Source: Kineosporia babensis
Lineage (GTDB): Bacteria > Actinomycetota > Actinomycetes > Actinomycetales > Kineosporiaceae
Direction of reading: 5' to 3'
Assembly (NCBI RefSeq): GCF_021129305.1
Contig: NZ_JAJOMB010000009.1
Span: 227,833-291,832, forward strand
Length of the DNA stretch: 64,000 nucleotides
Below the pieces are notes generated by a model, which was given only the letters and a program-made list of their open reading frames with translations, did no database searches and had not been told where the DNA came from. The first letter of the stretch is position 1. Each line of letters starts with the position of its first letter. This document shows positions 1-7,242 of this stretch, piece after piece. The position numbers and the translations under genes were made by a program.

Positions 1-2
1 CG

Positions 3-629
3 CCGCCCACGCCCGGCGCTCCAGCACCGCTGCGCGACCGCCGATACCTGGCCCTGGCCGCCCTGAACGGGGTGATCTACGTCCAGTTCGAGGTGCTCAC
101 CCTGGGCCTGCCGTTGTGGGTGGCCACCCGGACCGAGGCCTCGGACGCCCTGATCGGGATCTTCATCGTGCTCAACACCGCCGTGGTGACGGCCTTGCAG
201 GTTCCGGCCACCCGCCTGGTCAACGGGGTGCCGGCGGCCGGCCGTACGGTCTTCGGCGCCACCGGACTGCTGGCCCTGGCCTGTGTGCTCTATCCGGTCG
301 CGGCCTGGTTCGATGCCCTGGTGGCCAGCATCGTCCTGGTGTTCGCCGTCCTGGTGCACTCCTGCGGCGAGGTGCTGTCCGAGGCGGGTGGCTGGGAACT
401 GGCCTTCGAGCTGGCCGATCCCGCCCGTCCCGGCGCCTATCAGGGAGTCAGCCAGACCGGTGCTGCCGTAGGGGCGGCGCTGGCGCCGGTGGTGATCACC
501 TCCAGCGCCCTCGCCTACGGTTTACCCGGCTGGTTGTTCCTGGGCGGGGCCTTCGTTGCGGCCGGTGCCGGCACCCGGATGCTGAGCGCCACCACTACGA
601 AACCGGCGCCGGCAACCGTCCCTCAATGA
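3..629 (+). CDS. MFS transporter, C-terminal part (5' end outside window)
   Basis: The frame is open from the window edge (PPTPGAPAPLRDRRYLAL at positions 3-56), so the N-terminal half lies upstream; the first internal ATG at 72 is not the start. The visible 208 residues are alternating hydrophobic helices, matching the last five or six membrane segments of a 12-TM major facilitator transporter. A long polar linker before RDRRYLALAALNGVIY fits the central cytoplasmic loop. It should be a proton-driven efflux or uptake carrier of unknown substrate in the plasma membrane. It ends 4 bp from the convergent stop of a second MFS gene. The fold call is fairly safe; the substrate is unknown. Confidence 0.75.
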   Translation, partial: PPTPGAPAPLRDRRYLALAALNGVIYVQFEVLTLGLPLWVATRTEASDALIGIFIVLNTAVVTALQVPATRLVNGVPAAGRTVFGATGLLALACVLYPVAAWFDALVASIVLVFAVLVHSCGEVLSEAGGWELAFELADPARPGAYQGVSQTGAAVGAALAPVVITSSALAYGLPGWLFLGGAFVAAGAGTRMLSATTTKPAPATVPQ

Positions 630-633
630 GATC

Positions 634-1923
634 TCAGTGCATCGCGTCCACGTGGGCCACCGGACGGCTGGGGAAGGTCTCCTTGGCCCGCATCACCAGC
701 AGCAGCGCCACCGCGGTGAGCACCGCGCCGATCACCGGCAGGAGCACCAGATGGCCGTTGTGGAAAAGCCGTTCGCCCAGCAGGGCGCCGCTGCCGATGC
801 CGATCTGGAAGGCCACCACCTGCACCGAGGCGGCCGCGTCCTTGGTGGTCGGGGCCCGGCGGATCACCGCGGCCTGCAACGCCATCGACAACGGGGAGGA
901 GGCGTAACCCCAGAGGATCACGATCACCGCGGTGATCACCAGGCCCGGGGTGGTGACCAGCACCGCCATCGACAGCGACATCAGGCCCAGGATGGTCATC
1001 GTCACCAGGTCGGGCCGACGGTCGATGAACCGCCCGGCGGTGAGGTTGCCGAGCACCCCGGCGATGCCGAAACCGAGCAGAAGCAGGGCCAGTGAGCTGC
1101 CGGTGATGCCCCCACCGCGCTCGGCCAGGGGCGCCACGTAGGTGTAGGCGGTGAACTGCCCGAGCACCGCGATCACCGTGATGGCGCAGCCGGGAACGGT
1201 TGCCTTGGAGACGATCTGGCGCCCTGCACTGGCGAACAGGCCGCCCAGGCTGGCTGCCGCGTCCTTCGGCAGGACCGGCAGGACGGGCACCACCAGCAGG
1301 ATGCCGACCAGGCTGAGCGCACCCACCGCGGCCACGCTGACCACCGCGATCCGCCAGCTGCTGGCCTGACCGATCACGGTGGCCAGGGGAGCACCCATCA
1401 CCATCGCCAGGGCCGAGCCGGTGAACACCAGGCCCATCGCCTTGCCCGCCATCTGCGGCGGGGCCAGCCGGGAGGCGATCGGCGCGACGATCGCCCAGAA
1501 CACGCCGTGGGCCGCGGCCGAGAACACCCGGGCCAGGGTGAGAACCAGGAACGAGGGGGCGAACGCGGCCATCAGCTGCGCCACCACGAACACCAGCAGC
1601 GTGGCCGCGAGCAGCCGGTGCCGGGGGAAACGCATGGTCAGGGCGGTCATCGGGATGGTGGTGACCGCGGCCACGGCGGCGTACGAGGTCAGCAGCAGAC
1701 CGACCTGCGCCTGGGTGACGTCCAGGCCGGCGCTGATCTCCGGCAGCAGGCCGACCGGCATCATCTCGGCGGTGACGAAGATGAACGAACATGTCGCCAG
1801 GACGATCAAGGCGGCATAGTTGGGCCTGTCCGGCAGGCGGAACGCACTTGCCGGGGGCTGCTTGACCGGGGCCACCGGGTCAGGGAGAAGGGCATGGGTC
1901 TGGCTCAGGTCGGGGCTGGACAC
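634..1923 (-). CDS. MFS efflux transporter (DHA1/AraJ-like)
   Basis: This 429-aa protein should be a 12-TM drug or sugar efflux antiporter. The first helix carries FVTAEMMPVGLLPEI, characteristic of the AraJ/Cml/DHA1 group (usual motif TEF-x-P-x-G-LLP), followed by the TM2-TM3 loop MTALTMRFPRHRLL, which corresponds to the family's basic motif A. I chose GTG at 1923 because no ATG occurs before the TM1 motif, and a -10-like TAATAT (1936-1931) lies 7 nt upstream, suggesting a leaderless message. It diverges from a ROK regulator across an AT-rich 51-bp gap, so regulation by that protein is a reasonable inference. Substrate unknown. Confidence 0.85.
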   Translation of the reverse strand: MSSPDLSQTHALLPDPVAPVKQPPASAFRLPDRPNYAALIVLATCSFIFVTAEMMPVGLLPEISAGLDVTQAQVGLLLTSYAAVAAVTTIPMTALTMRFPRHRLLAATLLVFVVAQLMAAFAPSFLVLTLARVFSAAAHGVFWAIVAPIASRLAPPQMAGKAMGLVFTGSALAMVMGAPLATVIGQASSWRIAVVSVAAVGALSLVGILLVVPVLPVLPKDAAASLGGLFASAGRQIVSKATVPGCAITVIAVLGQFTAYTYVAPLAERGGGITGSSLALLLLGFGIAGVLGNLTAGRFIDRRPDLVTMTILGLMSLSMAVLVTTPGLVITAVIVILWGYASSPLSMALQAAVIRRAPTTKDAAASVQVVAFQIGIGSGALLGERLFHNGHLVLLPVIGAVLTAVALLLVMRAKETFPSRPVAHVDAMH

Positions 1924-1925
1924 AC

Positions 1926-1952
1926 GCTCGATATTAAACTCTGTTGTCGAGC
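1926..1952. promoter_or_regulatory. Inverted repeat, probable operator between MFS and ROK genes
   Basis: GCTCGA (1926-1931) and TCGAGC (1947-1952) form a perfect 6-bp inverted repeat with a 15-bp AT-rich spacer in otherwise GC-rich DNA. It covers the -10 elements of both divergent genes, a position where a bound ROK-type repressor would block both. Binding by the adjacent ROK protein is inference. Confidence 0.45.
1931..1940. promoter_or_regulatory. Overlapping divergent -10 elements (ATATTAAACT)
   Basis: Read on the minus strand, 1936-1931 is TAATAT, 7 nt before the GTG of the MFS gene. On the plus strand, 1935-1940 is TAAACT, giving the ROK gene a leader of about 28 nt that contains GGGAG at 1960-1964. 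The two hexamers share the TA at 1935-1936. No convincing -35 is visible in either direction. Confidence 0.45.
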
Positions 1953-1974
1953 AAAAACAGGGAGTGCTTCGGTC

Positions 1975-3111
1975 GTGATCGGGACGAGGGCGTCCGAATT
2001 GCTCCGGGTGGTACACGAAAACCCCGACGTGACCCGCGCCGATGCGGCCCGTCTGGTCGGGATCGGCACCGGTGCGGCCACCGAGCTGGTGGCGCGGCTC
2101 ACAGCCGCCGAGCTGATCAGCGAGCGTCCCGCCGAGCCCTCCGGCCGCGGCCGGCCGACCACCGTTCTGCAGCCGCACCCCAAGGGGCCGCTGGTGCTGG
2201 CGGTGGCCTTCACGCACGAGTCCTGGCGGGCCGAGGTGGTTCAGCTGGGCGGTGCGGTGGTGGCCTGCGACGGCGACGAGGAGATGGCGCACGCCTACGG
2301 CGAGGGCGACCGGATCCTGGTCGAGGTGAAGGACCGGCTGACCCGCCTGCGGCGGCGGTTCCGGGGACGGATCCGGGGCATGGGCGTCTCGGTGCCCGGC
2401 CTGGTGGCGATGGACCGGCTGGTGGAGGCGAGCACGCTGGGCTGGTCGGGGGTGAACCTGGCCACGCTGTGGCCGAATGCGCCGGTGACGGCGGTCGGGA
2501 ACGACGCCACCTTCGCCGGGGCGGCCGAATCCCGGCGGGGCGCGGCGGTCGGGGCGGCCGTGGCCCTGCACATCCGGGTGGACGCGGGGCTGGGCGGGGC
2601 GCTGGTCGAGAACGGGCGGGTGCTGACCGGGGCGGTGGGGCTGGGCGGGGAGTTCGGGCACATCCCGTTCGGCGCAGACGACGTGGAGTGCCCGTGCGGG
2701 GCGCGGGGCTGCTGGGGGCCGAGTCTGGACGGGCACGCCCTGGCCCGGCTGCTGGACCATCCCGACCCCAAAGACCCGGTGGCCTATGCCCGGCGGGTGC
2801 TGGCGGCGGCCGCGACCGAGGCGGGGGAGCGGGAACGTCAGGCGGTCGAGGTGGTCGCCGCCCGCCTGGGCCGGGGCATTGCCGGGCTGGTCAATGCGAT
2901 CGATCCGGACCTGGTGTCGGTCGGCGGGCTGGGGGTGGACTACCTGGCGGCTGCCTCGCGCTCGCTGGACGATGCCTATCTGGCCGGGCTCATGGCTTTT
3001 CGCCGGTCGGACCCGCCACCGGTGGTGGCGGCGGAGCTTCTCGAGGGCGGTCCGGTGGCGGGTGCGGCCGAGGAGGCCTGGGCCCGGCTCTGGCCCCTGC
3101 TGCCTACCTGA
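1975..3111 (+). CDS. ROK-family transcriptional regulator
   Basis: This 378-aa protein has an N-terminal winged helix-turn-helix (about residues 5-60, NPDVTRADAARLVGIGTG resembling the recognition region) followed by an actin-like ROK sugar-binding domain. The ROK signature is clear: GLGGEFGHIPFG supplies the zinc-ligand histidine and C239-P-C241-G-A-R-G-C246 supplies the three cysteines. The glutamate that normally follows in sugar kinases (GCxE) is replaced (GCWGPS), and with the HTH this favours a repressor over a kinase. GTG at 1975 is chosen for GGGAG 10 nt upstream; a longer open frame upstream overlaps the divergent gene and is not believable. It probably senses a sugar or sugar phosphate and controls itself and the adjacent MFS exporter. 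Confidence 0.85.
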   Translation: MIGTRASELLRVVHENPDVTRADAARLVGIGTGAATELVARLTAAELISERPAEPSGRGRPTTVLQPHPKGPLVLAVAFTHESWRAEVVQLGGAVVACDGDEEMAHAYGEGDRILVEVKDRLTRLRRRFRGRIRGMGVSVPGLVAMDRLVEASTLGWSGVNLATLWPNAPVTAVGNDATFAGAAESRRGAAVGAAVALHIRVDAGLGGALVENGRVLTGAVGLGGEFGHIPFGADDVECPCGARGCWGPSLDGHALARLLDHPDPKDPVAYARRVLAAAATEAGERERQAVEVVAARLGRGIAGLVNAIDPDLVSVGGLGVDYLAAASRSLDDAYLAGLMAFRRSDPPPVVAAELLEGGPVAGAAEEAWARLWPLLPT

Positions 3112-3114
3112 TCT

Positions 3115-3495
3115 TCAGGCCCCGGGCAGGTACAGGCAGAACGGGTGGCCGGACGGGTCCTGCAGCACCCGCACGTCGTCCTGCGGCTGGAAGGTGGCCA
3201 GGGTGGCGCCGCACTCCAGTGCCCAGGCCACGGCCGGTTCCAGTTCCTGCACCAGGATGTCGAGATGGACCTGCATCCGGACCTGCCCGTCAGCGGCCGG
3301 CCAGGCCGGGCGCACGTGCTCCTGCTCCAGTTGGAACGACAGCCCGGCACCGGTCGGGGCCTTGATCTTGCGCCAGTCGGGCAGCTCGTCCTGGTCCAGT
3401 TCCCAGCCCAGAAGCCTGAGGTAGAACTCCGAGAGCCCCTTCACGTCGTCGGTGTCGAGCACTGTGCTGGTCAGCGTCAGCGATGGTCTCGTCAT
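3115..3495 (-). CDS. VOC (glyoxalase/bleomycin-resistance) family protein
   Basis: At 126 aa this matches the usual single-chain VOC length with two beta-alpha-beta-beta-beta modules. Module one starts TLTSTVLDTDDVKGLSEFYLRLLGWE, the typical opening in which a strand is followed by an FY-LLGWE helix. Module two contains VHLDILVQELEPAVAWALECGA and ends with VLQDPSGHPFCLYLPG, the classical DP-GHPFCL terminus. Members are metal-dependent lyases or dioxygenases, or binding and resistance proteins; the substrate cannot be read here. It converges with the ROK gene 3 bp away and diverges from the dehydratase. The ATG at 3495 sits 7 nt after a TAAACT -10, so the message is probably leaderless. Confidence 0.85.
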   Translation of the reverse strand: MTRPSLTLTSTVLDTDDVKGLSEFYLRLLGWELDQDELPDWRKIKAPTGAGLSFQLEQEHVRPAWPAADGQVRMQVHLDILVQELEPAVAWALECGATLATFQPQDDVRVLQDPSGHPFCLYLPGA

Positions 3496-3501
3496 GGGCC
3501 C

Positions 3502-3511
3502 AGTTTAGAAT
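3502..3511. promoter_or_regulatory. Overlapping divergent -10 elements (AGTTTAGAAT)
   Basis: Minus strand 3507-3502 reads TAAACT, 7 nt before the VOC ATG at 3495. Plus strand 3506-3511 reads TAGAAT, 8 nt before the dehydratase ATG at 3519. The hexamers share TA at 3506-3507, and the whole 23-bp gap leaves no room for leaders or ribosome sites. This has the same geometry as the element at 1931-1940. Confidence 0.55.
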
Positions 3512-3518
3512 GCGGGGC

Positions 3519-4493
3519 ATGTCGGACGCTCCCGCAGTCACTTACGCAGATGTCGAGGCCGCCGCCGCCCGGATCCAAGGGTTCGTGCACCGCACCCCGA
3601 TCGTCACCAGCCGCCGGATCGACGCCGCCGCCGGGGCCCAGATCTTCTTCAAGTGTGAGAACCTGCAGCGGATCGGGGCTTTCAAGATCCGCGGCGCGTA
3701 CAACGCGATCGCCCGGCTGAGTCCTGAGCAGCAACGGAAGGGTGTGGTCGCGTTCTCGTCCGGCAACCACGCGCAGGCCGTCGCCCTGGCCGCGCGGGCG
3801 CTCGGCGTTTCCGCCACGATCGTGATGCCGCACGACAGCCCGGCTTCAAAGCTGGCCGCCACCAAGGAGTACGGCGCCCAGGTCGTCGGCTACGACCGTT
3901 ACACCGAAGACCGGCTGGCCATCGCGGCGAAGCTGGCCGAGGAGAAGGGCCTGAGTCTGGTGCCGCCGTTCGATCACCCGGATGTGATCGCCGGAGCGGG
4001 CACAGCGGCCAAAGAGCTGATTGAGGACGTCTCTGGGCTCGATGCGCTCTTCGTTCCGTTGGGCGGTGGTGGGCTTCTGTCCGGAACCGCGCTCAGTGCA
4101 AGGGCTCTGGCGCCGGGGATCGAGCTGTACGGGGTGGAGCCGGAGGCCGGGGACGACGGGGTGCAGTCGTTGCGGGCGGGCCGGATCGTCACCATCCCCA
4201 CCCCGCAGACCATTGCCGACGGCGCCCAGACCACCTCGCTGGGACAGCACACCTTCCCGATCATCCGCGACCTGGTCGACGACGTGTTCACCGCTTCGGA
4301 CGCCGAACTGGCCTCAGCCATGCGGCTTCTCGCGGTCAACGCCAAGCTCGTGGTGGAGCCCACCGGAGTGCTCGGCCTGGCCGCCGCGCTGCGCCGGGCC
4401 CCGGGTGACCTGGCGGGCGCGCGCATCGGCGTGGTGCTGACCGGCGGCAACGTCGACCTGGACCGCTACGCCCAGCTGCTCACCAGCGTCTGA
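3519..4493 (+). CDS. Threonine/serine ammonia-lyase-like PLP enzyme (fold type II)
   Basis: This 324-aa enzyme should deaminate threonine or serine (or a related hydroxy amino acid) to a 2-oxo acid and ammonia, or act as a serine racemase; the families are hard to separate. K56 in IGAFKIRGA is the Schiff-base lysine, SSGNHAQ (80-86) binds the substrate carboxylate, and a glycine loop PLGGGGLLSG anchors the PLP phosphate. The length matches catabolic enzymes and serine racemases, lacking the C-terminal ACT-like domain of biosynthetic IlvA. The start at 3519 is chosen because TAGAAT ends 8 nt upstream (leaderless); an ATG at 3510 lies inside that box. It ends 5 bp from the convergent GGDEF-EAL gene. 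Confidence 0.87.
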   Translation: MSDAPAVTYADVEAAAARIQGFVHRTPIVTSRRIDAAAGAQIFFKCENLQRIGAFKIRGAYNAIARLSPEQQRKGVVAFSSGNHAQAVALAARALGVSATIVMPHDSPASKLAATKEYGAQVVGYDRYTEDRLAIAAKLAEEKGLSLVPPFDHPDVIAGAGTAAKELIEDVSGLDALFVPLGGGGLLSGTALSARALAPGIELYGVEPEAGDDGVQSLRAGRIVTIPTPQTIADGAQTTSLGQHTFPIIRDLVDDVFTASDAELASAMRLLAVNAKLVVEPTGVLGLAAALRRAPGDLAGARIGVVLTGGNVDLDRYAQLLTSV

Positions 4494-4498
4494 GATCG

Positions 4499-6445
4499 CT
4501 ACGGGCGCCGCAGGTATTCGTTGCAGTCGGCCACCGGCATCGGCACGCTGTAGAACGAGCCCTGCGCGTGGTCGGCGCCCAGCGACGTGACCAGCTCCTG
4601 ATCCGCCGCCGTCTCCACCCCTTCCACCGTGACCTGCATGCCCAGCCGGTGGGCGAGGGCGATGGTGGAGGCCAGCACGTCCCGCCGGCCCGAACCCGGG
4701 GCCGGCGGCTGCTGGCGCCCCGACCCGAACAACCGGCTGGCCCGGCGGACGGGTGCGGCGTCGGCCGGGCTCGGCAGCGGACGCTCGGCGGCCAGGAAGT
4801 CACCGGCCAGCTTCAGCGTGCGCACCCCCAGCCCGGGCAGCTCGGCCAGCCGGGCCAGGTGCGCCCGCCCGGTGCCGAAGTCGTCCAGGGCCAGGCTCAC
4901 TCCGACGTGCGCCAGATCGCGGATCACCGCCTGGGCCGACGGATCGCCCAGCGCCGCGTGCTCGGTGATCTCCAGCTGCAGCTGGTGCGGCGGTAGACCG
5001 GTGCTCTCCAGCACGGTGACCACGTGCCGCACCGTGGCCTGCTCGGTGAGCTGCTGCGGATCCAGGTTGACCGAAACCGCCGGGCCCCGCCCCAGCGACC
5101 GGTCCCAGGCCCGGGCCTGCCGGCAGGCCCGCTCCAGCACGCTGCGCCCGAGCTCCTCGATCAGCCCGGCCCGCTGGGCCAGCGGGATGAACGAGTCCGG
5201 CTCGAGCAGGCCCAGCCGCTCGTGTTCCCACCGGGCCAGCGCCTCGACCATCTCCACCCGGCCCGAGCGCAACCCGACGATCGGCTGGTAGTGCGCCAGC
5301 AGCCGTCCGGACGTGATCGCCCGGGGCAGCTCGGCGGCCAGCGTCAGCCCGGCGACCTGCTTGGCCGCCCGCTCGACCTCGAACAACGCGATCGAGCCGG
5401 TACCGCGCTCGCGGGCCCAGGCACCGGCCAGGCCCACGTCGCGCAGCACGGTCTCCGGATCGGCCGAGGCGGTCGGCCGGGACACCACGCCCACCGAGGG
5501 GGAGAGCACCATCGCCTGCTCGCCCAGGGCGATCGGGGCGCGGACCGCGTTCTGCGCCCCGGCCACCCGCTCGGCGACGCCCTCAGCGCTCGTGGTGTCG
5601 CCCGTCCGTTGCTGGTTGTGTCCCATCGACTGCACGCCGATCGCCGCGACGATGAACTCGTCGCGCCCGACCCGGCCGATCAGCTCCTGCTGGCCGGGGA
5701 ACCGGGTCTGCAGACGCTCGGCCACGGTCCGCAGCAGCTGGTCGCCGACCGCCGGGCCGAACCCGCGGTCGAGCGGCTCGAACCCGCCCAGGGTGAGCAG
5801 GCAGACCCCGAGCACACCCGGCGGAGAGGTGGCCAGCAGCTCGGTCAGCGCGGCGGTGAAGCCCTTGCGGTTGAGCAGGCCGGTCAGCGGGTCGCGCAGC
5901 TCGGCCCGGCGCTGGTCGTCCCGCACCCGCTCCAGCGCCAGCAGCGCCGAGCTGCGGATCGCGTCCTGCTCCTCGAGCGTCTTGTCGCGCACCGCCCGCA
6001 CGAAGCCGGCGCTGATCGCGGAGATCACCTCGGCGACCCGCTGCTGCAGCTCCTCGTCGTCGCCGCCGAGGAAGCGGCGGATGATCAGCGCGGTGGTGCG
6101 GCCCAGGGCGTCGGGGGCGCCGAAGCCCATCTGCACCAGCGCCTGGCCCAGTTCGGAAGCCGGGCCGGGGTCGAACTCCACGGCCCGCAGCGTCTCGATC
6201 AGCCGGATCGTCCAGCGGCGCAGGTCGGCCACCACCACCGTGCGGTCGGCCGCCACGAAGCCGGTGCCGGCCATCAGCCGGGCCCACTCCCAGGCGAACA
6301 GGGCGGTGTTGACCGAGGTGCCGTCCAGGGCGAGGACGTCCCGCTCGGCCGGGACCGGCGCCGCGGACGTGCCGTTGCCGGACCCGTTGCTCTTGCCGTT
6401 CCCGTTGCCGCCGTCGGCCCCGACGGTCGGTGTGCTCTGGCTCAT
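4499..6445 (-). CDS. GGDEF-EAL cyclic-di-GMP signalling protein
   Basis: This 648-aa protein is cytosolic (no TM segment). It has a Gly/Asn-rich N-terminus, a helical region (about 45-180), a GGDEF domain (about 185-345) opening RDPLTGLLNRKGF, and an EAL domain (about 370-640). The cyclase signature reads VGRDEF: the second glycine is Arg while the acidic pair remains, so cyclase activity may be weak or lost. In the EAL domain VEALARWEH, the Asn of SVNLDPQQL, LEITEHA, LDDFGTG and VTVEGVET are all present, but the usual K-I-D-R reads K-L-A-G. A phosphodiesterase with a regulatory GGDEF is the simplest reading. ATG 6445 has GGAG 7 nt upstream; a longer open frame to 6649 lacks support. Confidence 0.88.
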   Translation of the reverse strand: MSQSTPTVGADGGNGNGKSNGSGNGTSAAPVPAERDVLALDGTSVNTALFAWEWARLMAGTGFVAADRTVVVADLRRWTIRLIETLRAVEFDPGPASELGQALVQMGFGAPDALGRTTALIIRRFLGGDDEELQQRVAEVISAISAGFVRAVRDKTLEEQDAIRSSALLALERVRDDQRRAELRDPLTGLLNRKGFTAALTELLATSPPGVLGVCLLTLGGFEPLDRGFGPAVGDQLLRTVAERLQTRFPGQQELIGRVGRDEFIVAAIGVQSMGHNQQRTGDTTSAEGVAERVAGAQNAVRAPIALGEQAMVLSPSVGVVSRPTASADPETVLRDVGLAGAWARERGTGSIALFEVERAAKQVAGLTLAAELPRAITSGRLLAHYQPIVGLRSGRVEMVEALARWEHERLGLLEPDSFIPLAQRAGLIEELGRSVLERACRQARAWDRSLGRGPAVSVNLDPQQLTEQATVRHVVTVLESTGLPPHQLQLEITEHAALGDPSAQAVIRDLAHVGVSLALDDFGTGRAHLARLAELPGLGVRTLKLAGDFLAAERPLPSPADAAPVRRASRLFGSGRQQPPAPGSGRRDVLASTIALAHRLGMQVTVEGVETAADQELVTSLGADHAQGSFYSVPMPVADCNEYLRRP

Positions 6446-6969
6446 GCTGGCTCCGCCGTCCCTGATCGAGCGCGTGCCGTTCGCCCGGGATCTGATCCGC
6501 ACCAGGTGTTGGGGTGTGCTCTGCGGGAACGCTCCGGCCTTCTCGGGCGTGGTGTTCACCGGATTCCCTCCACAACTGCGGACCGCGGCCGGTGGTCGGT
6601 GGGATGGTGCGTGGATGACGGACCACCCGGCAGCGGTCTCGGCCGTCACCCGAGCCTAATGGGTTGTTTTGCACATAAGTAGCTGAACCGGGCATCTGCC
6701 GGTGAGGTGCCGCTGACCTGCTTCGATGGCGCGGAAAAGGGATGAGCGGAGAGGCCCGGCCGGGACTTGACCGACGATGTCGGTGCAGCAGGAGTGCCAT
6801 AACTCGGTTCGGACACGCTGAAGCTTTAACTCACAGTTGATGTCCACTACAGTGAGCGACGCCAGCTCGGATGGCAGGTGGAAACCCGGACGCGCCGCAG
6901 GGATCGCGACGCCGAGCTTCGGACCTGGGACCGGCGGGGTCCCCAGAACTGGTTGAGAGGGGCTTCTGC
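6446..6969. other. 524-bp intergenic region
   Basis: No gene is visible. There are two AT-richer islands, around 6655-6680 and 6795-6855. The second holds a possible plus-strand promoter (separate entry). Nothing resembling a known riboswitch was recognised. Confidence 0.5.
6825..6853 (+). promoter_or_regulatory. Possible promoter for the 6970-11462 gene pair
   Basis: TTTAAC (6825-6830) and TACAGT (6848-6853) are separated by exactly 17 bp within an AT-rich island. The -35 matches consensus only partly. It would give a leader of about 110 nt. Confidence 0.35.
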
Positions 6970-7242
6970 GTGCCGGGGGACCTTTCGCAGATCGATCTGT
7001 CGGGTGCTGCCCTGGGCGGCGCCGGAGTCCTTCTCGTCGTGCTCGGGTGTGTCGTGGTGCTTCTGGCCGCCCGCTACCGCCGGGAGAACGCCCAGCTGAG
7101 AGCGAGAAACACCGAGTTGTCGATGGAGAACGACCGCTGGCACGAGGATTTCGCCGCGGCGACCGGTGAGCTGACCGCCCTGCGTGAGGGCCTGCACGAG
7201 AACTGCGCCTACCGCCCGGCGCCACGAGCGGAGGCATCATGA
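6970..7242 (+). CDS. Small membrane protein with coiled coil
   Basis: This 90-aa protein has one strong membrane helix near the N-terminus (ALGGAGVLLVVLGCVVVLLAA) followed by a basic-acidic helical stretch, RYRRENAQLRARNTELSMEN, with heptad-like leucines suggesting a short coiled coil. GTG at 6970 is chosen because GAGAGGGG (6954-6961) precedes it; an ATG at 6871 gives a 33-residue extension with no ribosome site. Its TGA overlaps the ATG of the next gene (ATGA), so the two are translationally coupled. I do not recognise a family. It could be an assembly partner of the next protein. Confidence 0.65.
   Translation: MPGDLSQIDLSGAALGGAGVLLVVLGCVVVLLAARYRRENAQLRARNTELSMENDRWHEDFAAATGELTALREGLHENCAYRPAPRAEAS

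Noticed and set aside
1507..1974. N-terminal extension of the ROK regulator
   Set aside because: It overlaps the divergent MFS coding sequence and its residues are Arg/Gln/His shadow sequence.
5024..6682. Long open frame opposite the GGDEF-EAL gene
   Set aside because: Its product is His/Arg/Gln-rich nonsense without domains; the opposite strand encodes clear GGDEF and EAL motifs.
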